Source of the DNA: Deinococcus marmoris | GTDB taxonomy: Bacteria; Deinococcota; Deinococci; Deinococcales; Deinococcaceae | Assembly: GCF_001949125.1 (NCBI RefSeq) | Contig: NZ_MSTI01000123.1 | Location: 1 to 33,186 of the forward strand | Direction of reading: 5' to 3' | Length of the DNA: 33,186 bases | In this document: in pieces, positions 24,395 to 32,897 of the stretch | Position numbering within the stretch: position 1 is the first letter of the stretch | How the letters are laid out: the number at the start of each line of letters is the position of its first letter | Program-made: the position numbers and the translations under genes | The notes under the pieces: model-generated | The model's input: only the letters and a program-made list of their open reading frames with translations | Told to the model about the DNA's origin: nothing | The model's database searches: none

Positions 24395-24883
24395 TCAAGG
24401 CTTAATCTGAATCCTGGCCCCATTCGGATCGCGCTCGGTGTCGTCCAGATCAACAGGAACCACCTGGCCTGAATTGTCAGGGCCGAAGGTCCCCGCCTGC
24501 TCTGCGGCGGCGGCCACCTTGCCACGGTCCTTATACGTCAGCGTGTGGCCATCGAGGGTCTCAACCTCTAGGGTGAAGTCGCTCAGGCGGCTGGGGTCCA
24601 GCCGGATGACACTGCCTTTTACGAGAGCAGATCTGGTCGTGCTTATGGCGTAACTGCCCAGGACTGGACCCTCACAGCTCTGTCCATCCAGTGCTCTGGG
24701 GAGCTGGAGCTGTGGGGTGCCGGGTTGAACCCGGCGTCGTTCGATGGACTGGACACACCGGGCCATGTAGCGGTACGCCAATGCCTCGTTCCGTTGCTCT
24801 TCCTGGGCCTGCACCGGGCGGGTGCAGGCGGACAGGAGGAGCAGGAAGGTCAAGCCGCAGGGAAGAAGTCGAGCTGGAATCAT
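24395..24883 (-). CDS. Lipoprotein of unknown function
   Basis: 162 residues from ATG 24883, chosen because it gives a signal peptide (LLPCGLTFLLLLSAC) with the lipidated Cys at 20 and has a GGAAGG site upstream; a longer frame to 25189 has no support. The mature protein has a helical start (EEQRNEALAYRYMARCVQSIERRR) and a strand-rich second half. No domain recognised. Upstream is a decayed region without a clear promoter. Confidence 0.68.
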   Translation of the reverse strand: MIPARLLPCGLTFLLLLSACTRPVQAQEEQRNEALAYRYMARCVQSIERRRVQPGTPQLQLPRALDGQSCEGPVLGSYAISTTRSALVKGSVIRLDPSRLSDFTLEVETLDGHTLTYKDRGKVAAAAEQAGTFGPDNSGQVVPVDLDDTERDPNGARIQIKP

Positions 24884-24984
24884 TGCCTTCCAGTACGACT
24901 TCCCTTTCTCAGACGTTCCAAAGACGAAAAGACGATCATGCAATTGGACGGCAATGGCTGCCCTGCGGGACGTCAGGAACATCT

Positions 24985-25304
24985 TCATATGCCCAGCTTG
25001 CCCAGTCGCCGCAGGTAGGTCAGGGCCACCATAACCTGTTCTCGCTGAATGAGTGCCTGGACCGAATGCTTGGTGAACGTTGTGATTTCTGACTTCCGGT
25101 CTTTCCGACTTTTGCCAGGCGAGGCCCATCCGGCGTTCGAGGGGTCTTCCAGTAATTGGCGTGATCCAAAAGGCCTGCCCGAGGGACACCCGAATTTATC
25201 ACTGTGGTCTGACTTCCGGTAAACGGGGTGACCAAGAAGGCGTTGAGCTGGGCTGGCAGCAGATTTTTGCCCTGTCCGCCTGACTGTCCCTCCCTCGGGC
25301 AGGC
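24985..25304. repeat. Repeat-bearing, gene-poor stretch with a possible gene remnant
   Basis: The gap 24884-25567 holds no confident gene. A 13-bp direct repeat TCTGACTTCCGGT lies at 25088-25100 and 25208-25220, exactly 120 bp apart. A 16-bp inverted pair, GCCTGCCCGAGGGACA (25173-25188) and its complement at 25285-25304 with a 4-bp TCCC insertion, spans 132 bp. One minus-strand frame ending at 24985 reads QALIQREQVMVALTYLRRLG near its C-terminus, protein-like but without a start, so a 3' gene fragment is possible. I cannot name the element. Confidence 0.35.
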
Positions 25305-25567
25305 TATACCCCAGCCTGACGTCAGATCAGCGGGGGCAGGGGATCGTCAAGCTCACTCTGGGCCATACGTATGGACGCCCGATTGCCAGTCCTGGAGTGA
25401 AGTGGGCATGCCCCGAGAAATCTGCGCTCCGGGCAGAATTTAACAGGTCATGTCCAGCCCCTGATATGGACAGGCAGTTCAGACGTTGCACACCTGCACG
25501 CTGCTGGCTGCCGTCAATCTGGGTCACGGCAGCCAACATTGCAGTGAACGTTCAACTCACCCCGATT

Positions 25568-26977
25568 TCATCGCCAGTAGCGAACGGTCTGGGCGGTGTT
25601 GTAGATCAGCATCTTGTTCGGCTGTTCCAGCAGCCTATCCCCGAAGACAAGCGGGGTTCTGAGAATGCCACCAGTGCCGAACGTCTTGTCCAGCGTCAGA
25701 TCGGCGTTGAGACGGGCCAGGAAGTTCGACGCGTCTTCGTTGTAGGTCTTGCCGCCGTCCTGGGAAACGTAGACCCGGATGTAGCCGCTGGTATAAATCT
25801 TGCCCCCAGCCTGCACCTTGAGGTCCGTGAATTCGGCGGTATCACCCGGATTCTGGAGCCTGGCGAATTGATCGGGATAGTCAAAGCGTTGGACGGTTTT
25901 GCCGTCAGGTGAGACGCGGTAGATCAGAGGCACGGTCAGCACTCTGCCGTCCGCGCCTACGTTGAGAATGCTGCCGTCCGCTTCTAGGGCAATCTGGTTC
26001 ATTCTTGGATAATTGGCACCCGTGAAGACAACGCCGTCCTTTCCGAACCCCGTGTCCAGATTTCCATTGGCATTCAAACGGATGATTCGTGGGACTTCAT
26101 TTGCCTCAAATTGGCCGCTGACGAACACCACAAGCTTGCCGGCTGGCTGCACCACCACAGATTCCGCGCTGTTATTGCGGGTGGGCGTCGAAGTGGTTCC
26201 ATCAGAGGGAAGGGCAATCACCGAAAGCCCGCCCAGAGCAAAACTGGTGTCTGGTTGTCCACTGGGCAGCAGGCGGACGAGCGCCACATCGGTTAGAGAA
26301 CCGCCGTTGCCCGCAGACCCCGCGATGACCAATTTGCCGTCTGCCTGCTGAACCACTGAATTCACGCTGCCGAACGGGTGACTGGCCACCGAGAAAATGG
26401 CCTGACCGCCACTGCCAAAGCCGCTGTCCAGGCTGAGATCGACATTGAAGCGGAGAATCACCAGGCTGGTGTCTCGCCGCCCCACCAGGACCATTTTGCC
26501 GTCCTGCTGCCGCAGCAGAATTTGATGTTTCGAATACCGGAGACCGATTTCCGGCGAGTCGGCCAGTTGCAGGTCACCCGCCACGGCTGGGGCTTTGACG
26601 GTGGTGCCATCCGCGCGCAGCCGGGTCAGGGTGAACGTTTTGGAATCGGTGTCCTGCGAGACATAGACGACACCGCCATCCGGCTCCGTGACGGCGCTGA
26701 GGCCGCCAATATTGGCCGTGCCCTGCGTGCCGAAGGTGGTGTCCAGCGTGCCTGCGGGCAGCGGATCAGGCGTCTTGGGCGGCTCTTCTTTCGGCGGCTC
26801 TTCCTTGGGGGGCTGTTCTATGGGCGGCTTTTCTGTCGGCAGCAGGGTGTCACTTGGACCGCAGGCAAACAGCAGGGGTGCGGCCAGCAGCAGCCAGCCC
26901 GTCGAGCGGCGACGCGTGGGGACAGAGGCTGGCAAAAGAACATGGCTGTCAGGCAACTGGTGGTTTTTTGCTTGCAT
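25568..26977 (-). CDS. Large lipoprotein with delta-60-type repeats
   Basis: 469 residues from ATG 26977 (GGAGGAAAA upstream). The signal peptide ends in LLFAC, lipidated Cys at 39, then a Pro/Glu/Lys spacer (PPKEEPPKEEPPK). The rest carries repeats such as LDTTFGTQG, LDSGFGSGG, LDTGFGKDG and LDKTFGTGG spaced by about 60 or more residues, the signature of DUF5122/delta-60 repeat proteins, with strings like QQADGKLVIAGS. This implies a beta-propeller at the cell surface. Ligand unknown. It is alone on its strand and ends within a short intergenic stretch. Confidence 0.82.
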   Translation of the reverse strand: MQAKNHQLPDSHVLLPASVPTRRRSTGWLLLAAPLLFACGPSDTLLPTEKPPIEQPPKEEPPKEEPPKTPDPLPAGTLDTTFGTQGTANIGGLSAVTEPDGGVVYVSQDTDSKTFTLTRLRADGTTVKAPAVAGDLQLADSPEIGLRYSKHQILLRQQDGKMVLVGRRDTSLVILRFNVDLSLDSGFGSGGQAIFSVASHPFGSVNSVVQQADGKLVIAGSAGNGGSLTDVALVRLLPSGQPDTSFALGGLSVIALPSDGTTSTPTRNNSAESVVVQPAGKLVVFVSGQFEANEVPRIIRLNANGNLDTGFGKDGVVFTGANYPRMNQIALEADGSILNVGADGRVLTVPLIYRVSPDGKTVQRFDYPDQFARLQNPGDTAEFTDLKVQAGGKIYTSGYIRVYVSQDGGKTYNEDASNFLARLNADLTLDKTFGTGGILRTPLVFGDRLLEQPNKMLIYNTAQTVRYWR

Positions 26978-27335
26978 TTTTCCTCCATGCAGCTCCGAAG
27001 GAAAAGCGCAGGCTGCACGTCAGTCCTGTCTGCTTGCCCATTTCCTTTTTGCTGTCAGGAGAGTTTAGGAGGATGGGTGCCGTCTTGTTTATAAGGTTGA
27101 GCGGAAAACGTTAACCCTTTCAGATCGAGTCGGGGACCAGTTCCGAAGGCTGGCATGCTGGGCGGGGGTGACTCCCCTACCAGAGTCAACACACCCGCCG
27201 CTGGATGCCCTCTACAGCCACAGGCATGAGCCGCACCTGACTGCTGGTAATGGCCTTACCGGGAAGGCACCGCGCTGAGCTGTCGACAGGTGTTTTACCC
27301 CCTCTACCGCCCGTCCCCCAACTGGACGGCCTTGA
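26978..27335. other. Intergenic stretch between divergent genes
   Basis: About 360 bp between the lipoprotein start and the MerR operator. Apart from a TATAAA-like minus-strand element near 27089-27094, I see no gene, repeat or RNA here. Confidence 0.4.
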
Positions 27336-27354
27336 CTCTCAAGCCGCTTGAGAG
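27336..27354. promoter_or_regulatory. MerR-type operator, perfect 19-bp palindrome
   Basis: CTCTCAAG-CCG-CTTGAGAG (8-3-8) at 27336-27354. It starts inside a TTGACT (27332-27337) that could be the -35, and so would sit in the long spacer where MerR regulators bind; no good -10 is visible. It lies 25 bp upstream of the MerR-gene start at 27380 and is probably its autoregulatory site. Confidence 0.65.
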
Positions 27355-27379
27355 CCCACACTCAGGCGTGGAGGTGACC

Positions 27380-28153
27380 ATGAAACTGCTGTCCATCGGC
27401 CAGTTCGCCCAGCTCGTCGGCCTGAGCGTCTCGGCGCTGCGGTTCTACGCCGACAGCGGCGTACTGCTCCCTGCCCAGGTGGATCAGGAGAGCGGCTACC
27501 GCTACTACTTGCCCACGCAAATTCCGCTGGGTCAACAGGTGGCGGCCCTGCGCAAACTGGATCTCCCGCTGAGTGATCTCTCCGCTCTTTTGGTGGCTGC
27601 ACCTGTTCAGGTCACTGCGATCCTGGAACGTCACGAGCGGCGGCTGCTCGAACAGTTTGAGGCCCGACGACAGATGCTGCTGGACGTGGGCCGCGTCCTT
27701 GAAGGACAACGTGCGCTGCCCGCCGTGGACGCGCAGTACCGACAGTGGCCTGCCCAGCAGGTCCTGAGCCTGACGATGAGCGCTGAGGCCGAAACCTTCC
27801 ATGCCTCCTACGTTCACAGCGTCGCGCAACTGCACGAACAGGCGCAGGCGACAGACGTCCAGATCACAGGAGGCGATTTCGGTTTGTACCACAGCCAGGA
27901 ATACTTCAGCGGCCCCCTCCAGACCGAAGTCTGCTTGCCCGTGAACCGCGTTCTGACCGGACAGGGGCGCATTCGTTGCATCCATCTTCCAGCCGTGAGT
28001 GTCGTCTGTGCGCTGCATCCCGGCACCTGGCACACCTTCAGTGCCACCTTTGGCGCACTGTATCTGGCGGCCAGTCAAGCAGGCCACCAGCCTGAAACGT
28101 CGTACACCCTGGGAACCCCGGACGGGACCGAACTCGGCTTTTTTCTGAACTAA
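27380..28153 (+). CDS. MerR-family transcriptional regulator with effector-binding domain
   Basis: 257 residues from ATG 27380, with GGAGGTGA at 27370-27377; an open frame from 27290 has no start support. The N-terminal HTH is clear (SIGQFAQLVGLSVSALRFYADSGVL, then GYRYY), with a helical dimerisation region (ILERHERRLLEQFEARRQ) and a C-terminal domain of GyrI/BmrR-like type (150-257, SYTLGTPDGTELGFFL) that should bind a small hydrophobic or drug-like ligand. It should twist the operator at 27336-27354 to switch transcription of itself and the hydrolase 47 bp downstream. The ligand is unknown. Confidence 0.85.
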   Translation: MKLLSIGQFAQLVGLSVSALRFYADSGVLLPAQVDQESGYRYYLPTQIPLGQQVAALRKLDLPLSDLSALLVAAPVQVTAILERHERRLLEQFEARRQMLLDVGRVLEGQRALPAVDAQYRQWPAQQVLSLTMSAEAETFHASYVHSVAQLHEQAQATDVQITGGDFGLYHSQEYFSGPLQTEVCLPVNRVLTGQGRIRCIHLPAVSVVCALHPGTWHTFSATFGALYLAASQAGHQPETSYTLGTPDGTELGFFLN

Positions 28154-28200
28154 TCCATCGCCTTCATTCACCCGGCCCACGCGGGCCGGGGAGGTGCCCC

Positions 28201-29457
28201 ATGCCCATTCAACTTTCCCCACACAACCTGGCCACCGCTCCTTTCGAGATCACCGCTTCAGGGCTGCCCCCGTCCGGCGAAGTTCAGGTCACGGCCCAGA
28301 CGGTGGACCAGCACAGGGAGCGCTGGCAGTCGGCAGCAACATTCATGACAACGCCTAACGGTTCTCTGGATCTGAGCGAGCAGGCTCCCCTTGGCGGCAG
28401 TTACAACAACACCGATCCCGGCGGCCTGCTGTGGAGCCTGCGGCCCCGCCCGAACCTGTCGCCCGCTTACTTCGAGCCACCTGCTGGCGGCTATGACGTC
28501 ACGGTGTCCGTGACGTTGGACGGTGCGCTGTTGGCTCAAGGTTCTACGCGCCGCCTGATGCGCCGTCCAGACCTGCGTGAGATCCCAGTCCGTGAGCAGG
28601 GGCTGGTGGGGACCCTGTTTCGCCCCCCCATCGATCAGCCCCTGCGGGGAGCCTGCATCCGTCTGGGCGGTTCGGAAGGTGGCCTGTACGACATGGAAGG
28701 CGCGCTGCTGGCTTCCGAGGGCTTCCTGACCCTGAGCCTCGCCTACTTCGGCGTCCCGGACACGGACCTGCCCGAGCAGTTGATCAACATTCCGCTGGAA
28801 TACTTCCAGCAGGCCATTGCCTTTGTGCGGGCGCAACCGGAAGTGGCAGGGCAGCGCATCGGGATCACGGGGGCGTCCAAGGGTGGAGAAGCCGCACTCC
28901 TGATTGCTGCCACCTTTCCAGAGTCCGTTGGGGCGGTGGCCGCCTTCTCACCGGGTGGGCTGGTGTTCGAGGGGATTGACCGGACGCGCACTTTCCCCGC
29001 TGGACAGGCGATGTCGTCGTGGTCTCTGGACGGTCAGCCACTGCCTTATATCGCTTACCGCACCGACTGGAACGCCCTGTTCGCGGGTCCTGGCCCTTAC
29101 AGCATGACCCCAGCGCACCGGGAAGCCGTCGCGGCGGCTTCCCCACAAGAGGTCTTGTCCGCCACCATTCCAGTGGAGCGCATCGACGGTTCAGTGTTGC
29201 TGGTCAGCGGCGAGCAGGATCAGGTGTGGCAGGCCACAGAACTGAGCCGACTCGTCGAGAATCGACGCCAACAAGCGGGCCTGCCCGTACACCACCTGTG
29301 GCATCCGCGTGCTGGACACGCCCTGAGCCTCCCTGGACTGCCCACTTACAGCTCAGTGCCGTGGACATCTGTGGGTGGGGACGACGATGCCAACGCCCAA
29401 CTCCAGTTCAAGGGCTGGCAGGCGAGACTGGAAACACTGGGCGCGGTGTGGGTTTGA
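28201..29457 (+). CDS. BAAT/acyl-CoA thioester hydrolase-like alpha/beta hydrolase
   Basis: 418 residues from ATG 28201 after GGGGAGG. The N-terminal beta domain (1-125, FEITASGLPPSGEVQVTAQTV) is the Bile_Hydr_Trans-type acyl-CoA thioesterase domain; the C-terminal BAAT alpha/beta hydrolase has nucleophile Ser226 (GASKGGE), probable acid Asp340 (SGEQDQVW) and His373 (RAGHAL). The usual bacterial acyl-CoA thioesterase/BAAT layout is thus complete, with Ser rather than Cys as nucleophile. Substrate likely a fatty acyl-CoA or other ester. Controlled with the upstream MerR gene. Confidence 0.8.
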   Translation: MPIQLSPHNLATAPFEITASGLPPSGEVQVTAQTVDQHRERWQSAATFMTTPNGSLDLSEQAPLGGSYNNTDPGGLLWSLRPRPNLSPAYFEPPAGGYDVTVSVTLDGALLAQGSTRRLMRRPDLREIPVREQGLVGTLFRPPIDQPLRGACIRLGGSEGGLYDMEGALLASEGFLTLSLAYFGVPDTDLPEQLINIPLEYFQQAIAFVRAQPEVAGQRIGITGASKGGEAALLIAATFPESVGAVAAFSPGGLVFEGIDRTRTFPAGQAMSSWSLDGQPLPYIAYRTDWNALFAGPGPYSMTPAHREAVAAASPQEVLSATIPVERIDGSVLLVSGEQDQVWQATELSRLVENRRQQAGLPVHHLWHPRAGHALSLPGLPTYSSVPWTSVGGDDDANAQLQFKGWQARLETLGAVWV

Positions 29458-29922
29458 CAACGGTTCGGTGCCCGTTTGCACACCTCTGGACCTTGCGCGC
29501 GAAAAACCCAGGCGTGATCTGGCCGGACGATCTGTGTATCAGTCTGAGACCCGGACGCCAGCAGGCGTTGGCCACGCCCAATTTCTAAGAAGTGGCGTGA
29601 CCAAAATGATGAGGGTGTTCAGTTTTGGATGTACCTCAGTCTGGCGTCAAGCAGGCCGATAAGCCCAATGACCATCATAGTTTCGTTCTGGGCAAGGCCA
29701 GGAGCGGGCCTCGGCGTGCGATCTCAACCCTGATCAGCAGAGCTTTGAAGCTCTGCTGGCCCGTGAGCCAGGTGGCCGATCATAACCTGCTCCCAGTTCG
29801 ATCACGGCCTGATCATCCTCCCTTCTGTACGGTGTCTTTCAGCAAGGCCACAGACCATTTCAGCCCAGGGCGTCAGCAGCCCTGTCCCCCTAATTTCTCA
29901 GATCCACCGCAAGGAGAACACC
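29458..29922. other. Gene-poor stretch with a perfect palindrome
   Basis: 465 bp without a supported gene. At 29735-29758, CAGCAGAGCTT and AAGCTCTGCTG flank a 2-bp centre (11-bp arms), a stable hairpin with no T-tract. The stretch probably carries the leader and promoter of the lipoprotein gene at 29923, preceded by AAGGAGAA; no -35/-10 pair is convincing. Confidence 0.4.
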
Positions 29923-30894
29923 ATGCACGCCATCCTGAAAATGACCGCCCTCCTCACGGCCACCCTGTGCCTCGCTTCTTGCGGAGGTGGGGGCACACCC
30001 GCTCCTGTGCCTGACCCGGACCTCACCGCCCCCACGGTTGTTTCAATCACACCTGCCAACGGAGCCAAAGGCGTCTCCAAGAACACCAAGATCGTGGTGA
30101 CTTTCAGCGAGAAAATGAATCAGGCGGTGACCCAGGCGGCGTATGAGTCCACCGACCTGCCCGCCGATGCGGTGACTTTTAGCTGGAATACAGACGGCAC
30201 GGTACTGACCATCAATCCCAACCAAGACCTCTACTACGACAGCGCGGCAGCGAGGATCTATGCCTTCAAACTGACCCACGCTGCTCAGGATGTCGCGGGC
30301 AACGCGCTGCCGCTCAAGAGCAGCAGTTTCAAGACTTTTAGGATGCTCGCGTACGATGTGTGGGGTACGGCGGCACTGGACGGCTGGGTGCGCGGGGACG
30401 GCGCTGTCAACACGACCAGTGACAGACTCCGGGTGGGAGACGGTGACGCCAGTGAGAACAATGCCGCGTACCGCAGTTTTCTCAGCTTTGACCTGAGCGG
30501 CCTTCCCGCCGCACACAAAGGCATTGAGAGCGCAATGATGATCGTTGAGCAAACCCTGATTGAAGGAACGCCCTACACAGATCTGAGTGTCGGACCGGAC
30601 GCGCTGATGATGGAGCCTGTCAACTACGGAGCTGCCCTGACGAGCGCTGACTTTAATACGGCGGCCCTCAGCTCTATTACCGACCCCATGAAGAAGTCGA
30701 AAATCACAAACTACGCCCTCTCCGTGGGCAGCGCCGTTCAGGCCGATGTGAGCGCGGGGCGCACCCGCTCACAATATCGCCTGCGCTTCCCCAGCCCGAC
30801 AGATGGAGACGGCAACGCCGACATTGTCTCTTTAAATTCAGGTGAGAATAAAGGTGAAAGGCCCCTCCTGACTGTCTTTTACCTGATGCAGTAA
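29923..30894 (+). CDS. Lipoprotein with Ig-like domain
   Basis: 323 residues from ATG 29923 (AAGGAGAA upstream). Lipobox LASC puts the lipidated Cys at 20, then GGGG. An Ig-like domain of the Big_5 type follows (about 32-130: APTVVSITPANGAKGVSKNT ... VVTFSEKMN). The C-terminal half (145-323) includes FLSFDLSGLP and GERPLLTVFYLMQ, reminiscent of the DNRLRE/carbohydrate-binding family of secreted proteins. It is presumably surface-exposed; ligand unknown. It resembles the other lipoproteins here only in its signal peptide and is followed closely by the integrase pseudogene. Confidence 0.75.
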   Translation: MHAILKMTALLTATLCLASCGGGGTPAPVPDPDLTAPTVVSITPANGAKGVSKNTKIVVTFSEKMNQAVTQAAYESTDLPADAVTFSWNTDGTVLTINPNQDLYYDSAAARIYAFKLTHAAQDVAGNALPLKSSSFKTFRMLAYDVWGTAALDGWVRGDGAVNTTSDRLRVGDGDASENNAAYRSFLSFDLSGLPAAHKGIESAMMIVEQTLIEGTPYTDLSVGPDALMMEPVNYGAALTSADFNTAALSSITDPMKKSKITNYALSVGSAVQADVSAGRTRSQYRLRFPSPTDGDGNADIVSLNSGENKGERPLLTVFYLMQ

Positions 30895-30955
30895 GTGGCA
30901 GTCTGCATTAGAACCTTTGTCAAAAGAGTGATTCATTTTTGCCCGAACGGAGTGG

Positions 30956-31507
30956 GTGAATTCTGCCGGGTATTGGGAAGCTCAGCTCCCCGGAACGCAG
31001 GATGAGCCTTTCTTGATTGATTATCAGGAGAGCCAGCCCGCCGCGATCCGCGTGATCGGCAACGGCGATAAGGAAAGGCGGGAACCGCTGTCGCCCGCGG
31101 CCCAGACGGCGCTGATGCTCTGGGACGGCGCTGATGCACTGGCTCAGAGAGCGCCGGATGCGCGGGAACCCGCTCAGCGCGTGGGTCTGGTCTCCGCTGT
31201 CTGGCAAGCGGTACGGCCAGCAGATGCAGGCGCGCAGCATCCGGGCCGTGATGGACGCGCCGCCCGCCGCGCTGGGCTGGACGTGGCCAAAGTCTCGCCG
31301 CACAAACTGCGCCACTCGCTCGCCAACGCGCTGTCGCAACCGGGCCGCACGCTGGACGAAATCAAGGCGTTGCTGGGCCGTAAGTCCATCCAGACGACGA
31401 CAATCTACGCCCACACCAGCGCTGCCCGCGTCAATGCCGCCGCCTTGCCTGATGTGATCGGGCTGGCAGCGGTGGCGCAACCCTTGCGAGTGATTCCCTC
31501 CAAATAG
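30956..31507 (+). pseudogene. Tyrosine recombinase (integrase), decayed 3' part
   Basis: Three frames cover the C-terminal catalytic domain: RVIGNGDKERREPLSPAAQTALMLW in one; LRERRMRGNPLSAWVWSPLSG ... SIRAVMDA in another; ARRAGLDVAKVSPHKLRHSLANAL and KSIQTTTIYAHTS again in the first. The order is that of one integrase with two compensating shifts; the first is a 19-bp tandem duplication (31105-31142), the second near 31260. Catalytic residues HKLRH and Tyr (TTTIYAH) remain, but the His of the family LGHKS motif is Arg (LGRKS) and the N-terminal part with the first Arg is absent. Non-functional; it marks an old insertion. Confidence 0.82.
31105..31142 (+). repeat. 19-bp tandem duplication in the integrase
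   Basis: The unit GACGGCGCTGATGCTCTGG (31105-31123) is followed at once by a copy with one difference (GCTC/GCAC; 31124-31142). Deleting either copy gives the continuous reading AQTALMLWLRERRMRG, so this duplication (19 is not a multiple of 3) caused the first frameshift. Confidence 0.85.
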
Positions 31508-31561
31508 AGCGGGCTGGATTTGGTTCAGTTCAGTCTGCGCGGGTTGCGGCAGAGTGAGCAG

Positions 31562-32371
31562 GTGATCCCGAACGCCCGCCCGCTGCTCGCCCTGCTGTGT
31601 CCACTGTGCCTGACCGCTTGCACCCCCAGAGACGCGCAGGACAGCGCCGCTCCCGTGACCCAGGTGGGCGGTGTGCTGCACGACACCACCTCCGTCGCCA
31701 TCCGTGATCCGCTCTGGAGTGACGAATACGGCCTGCACATGGACCTGCCCAACGCCGAGCGCAGTCCCTGGCCCGCCCTAAAGACCACCATCCAGGCCTT
31801 CGCCGGAGCGGAGAGACTCGCCAGCGCCCCGGTGCAGACCGGCGGGGTCTTCGAGCTGGATCTGACCGGAAAGATCCCGGAAAAGCTCGAAGCGGTGAGC
31901 GACTTCTTCCTGTATCTGAGCGTGCCACGTCGCAACTGCACCACCTCGGAACTGAGCGTCAGCGATCCTGAAGTCAAACTCGCCACAGTGCGGTTCGGCG
32001 TCATGGTCGATACGGCAGGCGAGCAATCGAGGCTGGCCCTAGCTGAACCGACAGAACGCGAAGTCTCAAAAAATCAACTGGTCACCCAGATCAGCACCGG
32101 CAAACTGATTTACGCCGACCGAGACTCCACCATCAAGTACACGCAAAATTGCAAGACTGATATGGGCACGCCCGGCGAGGGAACACTTGATCACACCATC
32201 AGGCTGTCACTCAAGAAGGGCTTTAACCCCGTCACCACCGTGATGAGCAGCAATGAGGACCGACGAAACCACGCCGAGCAGTTGATCGGCGGACAGGCGA
32301 AGCTCGAATGGGAATCAGGCGTGCCCGGAAAGGTCACGCCTGACACGCTGCCGCTGCCCTCGAAGAGGTGA
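31562..32371 (+). CDS. Lipoprotein of unknown function
   Basis: 269 residues from GTG 31562, preferred over TTG 31520 because the signal peptide then is MIPNARPLLALLCPLCLTAC with the lipidated Cys at 20. The mature part contains strand-rich blocks (GGVFELDLTGKIPEKLEAV, SDFFLYLSVPRRNCTTSEL, DHTIRLSLKKGFNPVTTVM) and a pair of cysteines that may form a disulphide. No domain recognised. It starts 54 bp after the integrase remnant ends. It is the last of the lipoprotein genes in the window. Confidence 0.65.
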   Translation: MIPNARPLLALLCPLCLTACTPRDAQDSAAPVTQVGGVLHDTTSVAIRDPLWSDEYGLHMDLPNAERSPWPALKTTIQAFAGAERLASAPVQTGGVFELDLTGKIPEKLEAVSDFFLYLSVPRRNCTTSELSVSDPEVKLATVRFGVMVDTAGEQSRLALAEPTEREVSKNQLVTQISTGKLIYADRDSTIKYTQNCKTDMGTPGEGTLDHTIRLSLKKGFNPVTTVMSSNEDRRNHAEQLIGGQAKLEWESGVPGKVTPDTLPLPSKR

Positions 32372-32450
32372 GCGCAGCTCGAATTGATGCTCAGTCTAGG
32401 CAATCACCGAAACGCCTTAAACTGGGTTGCATATAGAAAATACCAGAGAC

Positions 32451-32792
32451 TCAAACCGCCTCCTGGGTCTTGGACACGAGATAGAGGGCATGGCTGTCAG
32501 TCATCAGGGCGATATTCTCCAGTGGTGCGCCGTCCAGATCCCCGGCCTTGACCAGCTCCTTGACCCGCCTGTTGTCAATCCTGGCTGCCTCAAATGTCGC
32601 CGCGTCCCCGTAGACCTCGCGGAAGCGGTCTACCGGATACGTCGGGGTACGGGTGGTTTGCAAGCGGGCGCGGTACAGCTCGCACTCTGGCCGCGCGCCG
32701 CTCAGCATGGCCCCTTTAATTTCTACTCCCAGGGCGTCTTTCTCGGCCTGCAAGCCCAGGGTGGTGTCTCTCAGAACGGCGTAACGCTTCAA
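32451..32792 (-). CDS. Unknown protein, possibly C-terminal remnant of a phage-type exonuclease
   Basis: About 113 residues from TTG 32792, but the frame is open to 32825 with protein-like residues (WLIPSGFGELKRYAVLRD), so the true N-terminus is probably lost. A charged helix (LGLQAEKDALGVEIKGAML) precedes YRARLQTTRTPTYPVDRFREVYGDA and a helical tail. The order helix, then TYPVDRF-like strand recalls the end of YqaJ-type viral exonucleases; this is a weak match. It is minus-strand between a lipoprotein gene and an IS, and the IS may have truncated it. Confidence 0.4.
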   Translation of the reverse strand: MKRYAVLRDTTLGLQAEKDALGVEIKGAMLSGARPECELYRARLQTTRTPTYPVDRFREVYGDAATFEAARIDNRRVKELVKAGDLDGAPLENIALMTDSHALYLVSKTQEAV

Positions 32793-32897
32793 CTCTCCGA
32801 AACCGCTGGGTATGAGCCATGCACTTTAGTGCAAGTCTTTCATACAGTACTCCGGAAGGTTTTTGACGAATGGGGTGGGGATCGTCCATGTTGATGT

